A stretch of DNA of 42,276 nt. It comes from Pedobacter agri PB92. GTDB lineage: Bacteria > Bacteroidota > Bacteroidia > Sphingobacteriales > Sphingobacteriaceae. The DNA lies in contig NZ_AJLG01000015.1 in assembly GCF_000258495.1 (NCBI RefSeq), forward strand, positions 1 to 42,276, given 5' to 3'. This document shows, one piece after another, positions 37,125 to 42,276 of this stretch. Position 1 is the first letter of the stretch. Every line of letters starts with the position of its first letter. Under the pieces are notes generated by a model. It was given only the letters and a program-made list of their open reading frames with translations, was not told where the DNA came from and searched no databases. The position numbers were made by a program, and so were the translations under genes.

Positions 37125-38232
37125 GATTTAATTTCGCCATTGGGTTTATTACCGGAACGTCTATTTCAGTAATATATCGATTCAGTGGATCTTTATAGTA
37201 TCTGAAAATATAGTCATCTTTGTAAAAGTTTGCCAATCGCTTATTAATATTGTCAATACCTACATGATGGCTTTCATGCTCCTTTCCTTTCACATCATTC
37301 ACCATATTTATGGTACTAATGTTTAGGTTATTGTTATTGTAATCTATCTTAATAATTGCAGTTTGCGTAGAGTGCGTAACATTTCCATGTTTGAATATGT
37401 TTTCGATCAGCGTTAGCAAAATAAGCGGAGGAAACCGTATGCCAAATAAATCGCCATTTACTTCTAGTTTCAGGTTGAGTGTGTTTGCCGTTCGTAACTG
37501 ATGCAGGTTAATTAAGTGTTCTATCTGTTCCACTTCTTCACTTAAAGGCACCATTTCTGATGCTTCTGGTCTTTTAAGCGCATATCGCATCATTTCAGCC
37601 AGATTCATGATTGCATCAGCAGCCATAGGTGCCTTTTTGCGGGCATCATTATAAATGAAATTTAGGGTGTTAAATAAAAAATGCGGATTGATCTGACTGC
37701 GAAGAAAATTATTTTGAGATTGTACCAGATCATTCTCTAAGGCCTGCTTTTCTATCTGTGTAACAAGACTTTGACGTTCAAGAGCCTCTACTTTTTTCCT
37801 ATCTTCAAACGATTTTATGACATAAACATAACCAGTAGCATAGCCAATGTATAGAATGGCTCTATATACTGCATTTAAAACAAATAGCTGATTTAGTTTT
37901 CTTTTAGGAGCACTGGCTATAAGATTCAGATATTCAAAAAAATCAACTAATAAATAACTGAAAACTGTATAAACACAAATAACCAATATTACGAGTAATG
38001 ATATCTGTATGTTTCTTATTAAACCGTTTTCATGACCCAGGATTTTTTTTAATAAAAAAGCATAAATGTAAAATGCCAGGATATTTGTGAAATAAACAAT
38101 CACGTAAACCCCTGGCTCTTTGAATTCATATGCAAAACCTAAAATAAATACATCGGCAAGGATGTATAAGCTCCAAATAAGAAGGTGAAATTTGTAATTT
38201 CTGTAAAGATTCTGAATAGTAAAATAGGTCAT
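37114..38232 (-). CDS. LytS-family sensor histidine kinase
   Basis: A 372-residue kinase with four predicted transmembrane helices (about 16-38, 40-64, 75-100 and 115-140), a coiled linker (145-178), and the LytS-type His_kinase core: SQINPHFLFNTLNFIY with phospho-acceptor His184, then an ATP-binding domain with LLTLIENIFKHG and GIDNINKRLANFY. There is no large periplasmic domain, so sensing is likely by the membrane part, as for peptide-sensing kinases in Firmicutes. Its partner is probably the LytTR regulator at 38838-39581, also minus; the two are separated only by the three peptide genes on the other strand. It is divergent from those peptides with a 140-base shared region, and its end overlaps the LanB gene. 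Confidence 0.93.
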   Translation of the reverse strand: MTYFTIQNLYRNYKFHLLIWSLYILADVFILGFAYEFKEPGVYVIVYFTNILAFYIYAFLLKKILGHENGLIRNIQISLLVILVICVYTVFSYLLVDFFEYLNLIASAPKRKLNQLFVLNAVYRAILYIGYATGYVYVIKSFEDRKKVEALERQSLVTQIEKQALENDLVQSQNNFLRSQINPHFLFNTLNFIYNDARKKAPMAADAIMNLAEMMRYALKRPEASEMVPLSEEVEQIEHLINLHQLRTANTLNLKLEVNGDLFGIRFPPLILLTLIENIFKHGNVTHSTQTAIIKIDYNNNNLNISTINMVNDVKGKEHESHHVGIDNINKRLANFYKDDYIFRYYKDPLNRYITEIDVPVINPMAKLNLNQ

Positions 38233-38260
38233 TTTTCGGCGTTATATCTACTTAAATGTT

Positions 38261-38293
38261 GTTTTGATCCCCTAAAATCGATGTTTTGTGTAA
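38261..38293. promoter_or_regulatory. Candidate LytTR operator in the kinase/peptide divergent region
   Basis: GTTTTG at 38261 and GTTTTGTGTAA at 38283 are 22 bases apart. The second half is 10 of 12 identical to a repeat upstream of the regulator gene, and both share the 12-mer GTGTAAAAAAAT. LytTR proteins bind paired direct repeats two helical turns apart. It lies 80-112 bases before the first peptide ATG and 29-61 before the kinase start. Confidence 0.4.
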
Positions 38294-38301
38294 AAAAATG
38301 G

Positions 38302-38329
38302 TTGAGGTTGATTTAACACTGCACCTTTA
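38302..38329 (+). promoter_or_regulatory. Weak candidate promoter for the peptide genes
   Basis: TTG (38302-38304) and CACCTTTA (38322-38329) are 17 bases apart. The match to TAnnTTTG is poor, which would suit an activator-dependent promoter with the putative LytTR site just upstream. Confidence 0.2.
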
Positions 38330-38372
38330 CAGAAATAAATAACAACAAATAATAACTTAAAAATTATATATC

Positions 38373-38513
38373 ATGAAAGCTCAAAACACTACAACTAAAA
38401 TCGCTAAAAAAACTGTCTTTGTTTACAAAAACGTTAAAGCTAAAACTAACTTCGTTACTAACCCAACTGAAATGGGACATACTCAAGCAACAAGTTTTAT
38501 TTTTGAATTTTAG
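38373..38513 (+). CDS. Candidate RiPP precursor / signal peptide, copy 1
   Basis: A 46-residue peptide with no match that I can name. Residues 1-24 are basic (seven Lys, no acidic residues) and would serve as the leader; residues 25-46 hold five Thr and one Ser (NPTEMGHTQATS) and end in FIFEF. There is no Cys, no double-Gly cleavage site and no signal peptide. Being encoded between a LytS kinase and a LytTR regulator, beside a LanB dehydratase, suggests a modified peptide whose Thr/Ser become dehydro-residues. A start at 38373 is fixed by the identical starts in all copies. The AT-rich leader (TTATATATC) precedes the ATG, with no Shine-Dalgarno site. Confidence 0.75.
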   Translation: MKAQNTTTKIAKKTVFVYKNVKAKTNFVTNPTEMGHTQATSFIFEF

Positions 38514-38532
38514 TTTGTTATCGTTATATATT

Positions 38533-38673
38533 ATGAAAGCTCAAAACACTACAACTAAAATCGCTAAAAAAACTGTTTTCGTTTACAAAAACGTGAAAGC
38601 TAAAACTAACTTCGTTACTAACCCAACTGAAATGGGACACACTCAAGCAACAAGTTTTATTTTTGAATTCTAG
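38533..38673 (+). CDS. Candidate RiPP precursor / signal peptide, copy 2
   Basis: A 46-residue peptide identical in sequence to copy 1, although the DNA differs at five positions, all synonymous. It begins 19 bases after the stop of copy 1. The spacer carries TTATATATT directly before the ATG, as in the other copies, so the spacer is part of the repeated unit. A longer frame open from 38419 reads through copy 1 out of frame and is not considered the true start. Confidence 0.75.
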   Translation: MKAQNTTTKIAKKTVFVYKNVKAKTNFVTNPTEMGHTQATSFIFEF

Positions 38674-38692
38674 TCTTTTATTGTTATATATT

Positions 38693-38833
38693 ATGAAAAC
38701 TCAAAACACTACTGCTAAAATCGCTAAAAAAACTGTTTTTGTTTACAAAAACGTTAAAGCTAAAACTAACTTCGTTACTAACCCAACTGAAATGGGTCAC
38801 ACTCAAGCAACAAGTTTTATTTTTGAATTCTAG
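38693..38833 (+). CDS. Candidate RiPP precursor / signal peptide, copy 3
   Basis: A 46-residue peptide that differs from copies 1 and 2 only at residues 3 (Ala to Thr) and 8 (Thr to Ala), both in the presumed leader; residues 9-46 are identical. It lies in a third reading frame relative to the other copies. Its stop is four bases from the stop of the convergent LytTR gene, with no hairpin between, so transcripts from the two may collide. Confidence 0.73.
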   Translation: MKTQNTTAKIAKKTVFVYKNVKAKTNFVTNPTEMGHTQATSFIFEF

Positions 38834-38837
38834 TTTT

Positions 38838-39581
38838 TTATTGACTTCTGTTAGATTTCAATAAGCTACTTTGTACATAGGCGAAGAAAGCTTCTTTATA
38901 GCCTTCGCCAATTTGGATCATTTCATTATTTACCAGGCGGATAATATTTCCATCAACCTTTTTGATCGCAGTTTTAGCCACAATATTCGATTTATTCACC
39001 CGGATAAAAGCGTGGTTTTCTAAAGCTTTTTCAATTTCCTTTAACGTAAGGTAGGTGGTATGCGTTTCAGTTTTAGTGATGATCTGTATATAATTTTGAA
39101 GCGCTTTGATATAAAGTATTTCATCGATAGCGATGTTAGAAAAAGCGTATTTGTGGTCGCCTTTAATATAAAGTGCCGCCACCTGATCGGCATCTTTTGA
39201 AGCAGCCTTGGCATTATTTGCTTCCTTCTTCAAAATTCTGTCAATACCTAATGCAAATTTTGCAAAGGATATAGGTTTGAGCAGGTATTGATCTGATTGC
39301 ACATCAAAAGCTTGCAGTGCATAGTCAGGATGTGCAGTGGTAAAAACTAAGTATTTAGCTTTCTCCCTGATGTTTTTAGCGAGTTCTAAACCGTTAATTC
39401 CAGGCATATCAATATCCATGAAGAGCAGATCGATCTCATCGTCAATACTAATTTCAGTTAAGGCTTGAACTGGACTCGTAAATGTCTTGAACACCGTTAG
39501 GCCTGGCATTTCTGCTATATGGTCCGTAAGTACCTCAATCGCATGTTGTTCGTCATCAATAACGACGCATTTTAGATTCAT
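38838..39581 (-). CDS. LytTR-family response regulator
   Basis: A 247-residue two-component regulator. The receiver domain (1-118) has the acidic pair Asp9/Asp10, phospho-acceptor Asp56 (LLFMDIDMPG), Thr in VFTTAHPDYAL and Lys in YLLKPISF. A linker with Lys/Ala follows. The LytTR DNA-binding domain (about 140-240) shows LYIKGDHKYAF, DEILYIKALQNYIQIIT, TYLTLKEIEKAL and FIRVNKSNIVA. It is the natural partner of the LytS kinase on the same strand, but the three peptide genes lie between them on the other strand. Paired direct repeats about 116-148 bases upstream may be its own operator. Confidence 0.93.
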   Translation of the reverse strand: MNLKCVVIDDEQHAIEVLTDHIAEMPGLTVFKTFTSPVQALTEISIDDEIDLLFMDIDMPGINGLELAKNIREKAKYLVFTTAHPDYALQAFDVQSDQYLLKPISFAKFALGIDRILKKEANNAKAASKDADQVAALYIKGDHKYAFSNIAIDEILYIKALQNYIQIITKTETHTTYLTLKEIEKALENHAFIRVNKSNIVAKTAIKKVDGNIIRLVNNEMIQIGEGYKEAFFAYVQSSLLKSNRSQ

Positions 39582-40005
39582 GATATAGTAAATATGATAT
39601 TGGAATGATTTTAACGCAAGTTAAATAAAAAAATATTTGATTTTGCCTGCCACATTAAAAAAAACTGGGCCTAATTTTCACCGTAAAAAACTTTCCGGTT
39701 TCGTGTAATAAACTCACGGGTTCGTGTAAAAAAATAACCTCCTCATTTAATTTTAATAATCTTTATACTGTTTGCCAAAAACAGATAATTAATATGATTT
39801 GCCGTAACAGGTAAATAAATTAATTAACCCTTTACATCTGCCTGCCCATGCTTGTGTAGCCTGTAGATAAGTAATTAAAAACAGGCCATACAATACTGGG
39901 TTTGGCAAATTTTAAATAAAACACAAATACAGTAAAATATTAAGATTGTAAAACCATTATTGAAATAATACCATTTAAAACATCTAAAATCTATATCACA
40001 TAATC
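39582..40005. other. 424-base intergenic region between divergent regulator and HsdR_N genes
   Basis: No gene or structured RNA seen; AT-rich. It must hold the promoters of the LytTR regulator (minus) and of the HsdR_N protein (plus). The only clear structure is the pair of direct repeats at 39697-39729. Confidence 0.6.
39697..39729. promoter_or_regulatory. Candidate LytTR binding site upstream of the regulator gene
   Basis: Two direct repeats, GGTTTCGTGTAA (39697-39708) and GGGTTCGTGTAA (39718-39729), 11 of 12 identical with a 21-base period, i.e. two helical turns. This spacing is the known geometry of LytTR sites. A related element is found in the kinase/peptide divergent region. Confidence 0.5.
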
Positions 40006-40494
40006 ATGGAACTTAAAGACGAAATCGGCCAGTTTGCTGTTAGAATTAAGAAAATGCTTCCGCAAGTTCAAACTGAAGATTTGACGAGAAACGCATTAGT
40101 TATGCCTTTTATTCAGATATTAGGATTTGATCCATCTGAAGTACAATCGGAGGCGGTTTTGGATTTCGGTGTTAAGAAAAGCAAAAAAGTAGATTACACC
40201 ATTATGAAAGATGGTGAACCTACAATTTTAGTAGAATGTAAACACCATGATGATAACCTGGATATTCATGATTCACGTTTATCTAAGTATTTCCGTAAAA
40301 CTAAAGCGAAATATGGTTTGCTAACTAACGGACTTGTTTACCGGTTCTACACCGAAAAAATGGTAAAATCTAAGAAAAATCAGGAGCCATTATTTGAGTT
40401 TAAACTTACTGATACAAAAGCGGCTACCATTGCGAAGATGATTGAAGAACACAAAGATTATTTCAATGTGGAGCAAAAATCAATTGCCAGCTAA
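40006..40494 (+). CDS. Stand-alone HsdR_N-type nuclease-fold protein
   Basis: A 162-residue protein resembling the N-terminal domain of type I restriction enzyme R subunits (HsdR_N). The PD-(D/E)XK motif is intact: Asp63 in KKVDYTIMKDG, Glu77 and Lys79 in ILVECKHHDD. A preceding NALVMPFIQILGFDP is also typical of the family. There is no helicase domain and no hsdM or hsdS gene in the window. Such short proteins are common in Bacteroidota as chromosomal genes and are often annotated as type I restriction enzyme HsdR N-terminal domain proteins; their role is unknown. A terminator follows 46 bases after the stop. Confidence 0.85.
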   Translation: MELKDEIGQFAVRIKKMLPQVQTEDLTRNALVMPFIQILGFDPSEVQSEAVLDFGVKKSKKVDYTIMKDGEPTILVECKHHDDNLDIHDSRLSKYFRKTKAKYGLLTNGLVYRFYTEKMVKSKKNQEPLFEFKLTDTKAATIAKMIEEHKDYFNVEQKSIAS

Positions 40495-40540
40495 ACATAT
40501 TTATTTTAATCTAAGAGTCCCGAAAATTCTATAGAGATTA

Positions 40541-40567
40541 AGTCCTAATTCATTAGGGCTTTTTTTA
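40541..40567 (+). terminator. Terminator after the HsdR_N gene
   Basis: A nine-base stem AGTCCTAAT / ATTAGGGCT with one G-U pair and a very short loop, followed by seven T. Confidence 0.88.
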
Positions 40568-40600
40568 TGCAGAAAGAATTTTTGGGTTTAGAACTCAATA

Positions 40601-40633
40601 AAAAAGGGAGAAATCTTTCGATTCTCCCTTTTC
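40601..40633 (-). terminator. Terminator after htpG
   Basis: An 11-base stem AAAAGGGAGAA (40602-40612) / TTCTCCCTTTT (40622-40632), 19 bases past the htpG stop on the minus strand, with a T-run on that strand. Confidence 0.8.
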
Positions 40634-40651
40634 TCATTAATCTTATTAGTC

Positions 40652-42276
40652 TTAAATCAATTCAACGCTTCTGCTCACAAATGCAGTAAGTTCTGCACCA
40701 GTTAACATCCCTTGAGCCAACAAAGCTAAATCTACAGCTTGCTTAGCCAAATTACTTTGCTCTTCGCCTTCTGCTTTTAAAATTTTGCTTACCAGCTTAT
40801 GATTTCCATTGATCGCTACTTTATAGCTATCAGGCATCTGACCATAAAAGCCCATGCCGCCACCCATTGCTGCCATGTCTTTCATGCGACGCATAAATTC
40901 ATCCATAGTGATGGTTACCGGAAGTTCATCTGGATTTAAAGCCACAACCTCAACCTGCATACCAGGTTTGGTGATTGCTTTCTCGAAAATGGTGGTTACT
41001 TCTTTAACCTGATCTTCACTTAAAACATGTTCGTTAACTTCATCTTTCTCAATTAACTTATCAGCAACGCTAGAATCAACACGTTTAATAGAAGTTTTTT
41101 CTAATTTTTGTTCTAGCTGCTGAATGAAATGATTATCAATTGGAGAATCTAAAACTAAAACATCATAGTCTTTTTTATTCGCCGATTGGATAAAGGCATC
41201 TTGTTTAGAGGCATCATTTGAATACAAATAAACAACTGTTCCGTTTTTATCTGTTTGTAATGGGGCAACTTTCTCTTTGTACTCGTTTAAAGTATAAAGT
41301 TCATTTTTAGTATTGCCAACCAAAGCGAAATCTTTTGCTTTATCGTAAAATTTTTCTTCGCTGATCATTCCGTATTTAACGAATAAGCCAATGTCTTTCC
41401 ATTTATCTTCGAAAGATTTACGGTCTTTTGCAAAAAGCTCAGCTAATTTATCAGCTACTTTTTTAGTGATATAGTTGTTGATCTTTTTAACGTTGCTGTC
41501 GGCTTGTAGGAAACTACGGGATACGTTTAATGGAATATCAGGAGAATCAATTACACCATGCAACAACATTAAAAATTCTGGTACAATATCTTTTACTTCA
41601 TCAGTAATAAATACCTGGCGAGAATACAATTTAATTTTATTGCGTTGCATTTCGAAGTCGTTTTTCAACTTAGGGAAATACAATACGCCCGTTAAATTAA
41701 ATGGATAATCAACATTCAAGTGAATCCAGAATAATGGTTCTTCGCTAAAAGGATATAGTTCACGGTAGAACTTTAAATAATCCTCGTCTGACAAATCTGC
41801 AGGTGCTTTAGTCCAGATCGGATTGGTGGTGTTGATGATGTTATCAACTTCTACGTCTTTATATTTTTTCTTTCCCTCTTCGTCTTCGCCATCTTCTTCT
41901 GATTCTGTTTTGGTACCAAACTTAATTGGAACAGGTAAAAATTTAGCGTATTTATCAAGGATTTCCTGCAATTTCGACTCTTCTAAAAACTCTTCTGAAT
42001 CTTTATTAACATGAAGAATGATATCAGTACCTCGGGTCGTTTTGGTACCTTCTGTAATCTCGAATTCAGTACTTCCATCACACACCCAACGGGCAGGTTC
42101 TGCACCATCCTGGTATGATAGCGTATTAATTTCAACTAAATCGGCAACCATAAAGGCTGAGTAAAAACCCAAACCAAATTTACCGATGATTTCGTTTGCA
42201 TCTTTCGCATCTTTAAATTTTTCTACAAACTCACTTGCGCCAGAAAATGCAACCTGGTTGATGTAAGTGTGTACGT
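40652..42276 (-). CDS. htpG: Chaperone protein HtpG (Hsp90), C-terminal part, N-terminus outside window
   Basis: The last ~540 residues of bacterial Hsp90. The visible start contains IIGKFGLGFYSAFMVAD, the Gly-rich ATP-lid motif of the GHKL domain. The middle domain shows FWIHLNVDYPFNLTGVLYFP, YSRQVFITDEVKDIVPEFL and GVIDSPDIPLNVSRSFLQ, the classic Hsp90 signature (GVVDSxDLPLNVSRExLQ). The C-terminal dimerisation domain contains PDSYKVAINGNHKLVSKIL and ends VSRSVELI. The frame continues to the window edge at 42276, so the N-terminus is missing because of the window, not a truncation. It is a general folding chaperone with no link to its neighbours here. Confidence 0.97.
   Translation of the reverse strand, partial: VHTYINQVAFSGASEFVEKFKDAKDANEIIGKFGLGFYSAFMVADLVEINTLSYQDGAEPARWVCDGSTEFEITEGTKTTRGTDIILHVNKDSEEFLEESKLQEILDKYAKFLPVPIKFGTKTESEEDGEDEEGKKKYKDVEVDNIINTTNPIWTKAPADLSDEDYLKFYRELYPFSEEPLFWIHLNVDYPFNLTGVLYFPKLKNDFEMQRNKIKLYSRQVFITDEVKDIVPEFLMLLHGVIDSPDIPLNVSRSFLQADSNVKKINNYITKKVADKLAELFAKDRKSFEDKWKDIGLFVKYGMISEEKFYDKAKDFALVGNTKNELYTLNEYKEKVAPLQTDKNGTVVYLYSNDASKQDAFIQSANKKDYDVLVLDSPIDNHFIQQLEQKLEKTSIKRVDSSVADKLIEKDEVNEHVLSEDQVKEVTTIFEKAITKPGMQVEVVALNPDELPVTITMDEFMRRMKDMAAMGGGMGFYGQMPDSYKVAINGNHKLVSKILKAEGEEQSNLAKQAVDLALLAQGMLTGAELTAFVSRSVELI

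Larger units (their letters stand above)
38373..38833 (+). repeat. Three tandem 160-base units carrying the peptide genes
   Basis: Starts at 38373, 38533 and 38693 give an exact 160-base period (141 coding plus 19 spacer). Copies 1 and 2 differ at five coding bases; copies 2 and 3 at six. Because 160 is not a multiple of three, the copies cannot be one polyprotein. Confidence 0.95.

Noticed and set aside
38419..38673. A longer 84-residue reading frame that contains peptide copy 2
   Set aside because: Its first part reads copy 1 out of frame, and the three copies share the same start context at 38373, 38533 and 38693.
38373..38833. Calling the peptides ordinary class I lanthipeptides
   Set aside because: There is no Cys in any copy, no double-Gly leader end and no LanC gene in the window, so no lanthionine can form by the known route.
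39582..40005. Riboswitch or small RNA in the long intergenic region
   Set aside because: No terminator-like or conserved stem was found by eye apart from the direct repeats.
40006..40494. A type I restriction-modification system
   Set aside because: No hsdM, hsdS or helicase part of hsdR is present; only the N-terminal nuclease-type domain.

Overview
The window looks like a chromosomal segment of a Bacteroidota member, most likely Sphingobacteriaceae (Pedobacter-like). The grounds are low GC, a SusC/SusD pair with STN domain, a type IX secretion (T9SS) type B C-terminal domain followed by PorP/SprF- and PorE-like genes, DUF4302 and DUF2461 proteins, and TAnnTTTG-type -7 promoter boxes instead of strong Shine-Dalgarno sites. 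The genus is an inference. No tRNA, rRNA, CRISPR array, insertion sequence or phage gene was seen.

Layout. (1) 1-3300, plus: the 3' part of a cytochrome c oxidase cluster: end of ctaB, two cox3 genes, small subunit IV, a Sco-like protein without copper ligands, and DUF420. (2) 3407-12958, plus: a nutrient-uptake locus with its own surface-signalling control: ECF sigma factor, FecR anti-sigma, STN-containing SusC, SusD, an HExxH lipoprotein and a DUF4302 lipoprotein, closed by a strong terminator. (3) 13053-15623, plus: small membrane proteins (a CAMC-motif protein, DUF983, one unknown), DUF2461, and an OmpA-type lipoprotein. (4) 15672-18252, minus: a STAND-like NTPase with helical repeats, frameshifted. 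(5) 18480-34217, plus: a 4226-residue repetitive T9SS adhesin, then PorP/SprF and a PorE-like protein (TPR-PD40-CRD-OmpA, frameshifted). Together these look like a giant surface adhesin with its outer-membrane partner and peptidoglycan anchor. (6) 34335-39581: the most unusual part. A full-length LanB-type dehydratase is followed by a LytS-type histidine kinase (minus), three tandem near-identical 46-residue peptide genes (plus), and a LytTR response regulator (minus). The peptides are rich in Thr, contain no Cys, and no cyclase or transporter gene is visible. Similar GTGTAA direct-repeat elements lie upstream of the regulator and in the kinase/peptide divergent region. I read this as a candidate RiPP or peptide-signal system. 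(7) 40006-42276: a stand-alone HsdR_N-type PD-(D/E)XK nuclease-fold protein (plus) and the C-terminal ~540 residues of HtpG (minus).

Three genes (ctaB, the NTPase and the PorE-like gene) are each broken by a single-base change in an A/T homopolymer. In each case adding or removing one base restores a convincing protein, so sequencing or assembly error is the simplest explanation. All domain calls are by eye; no database search was run.
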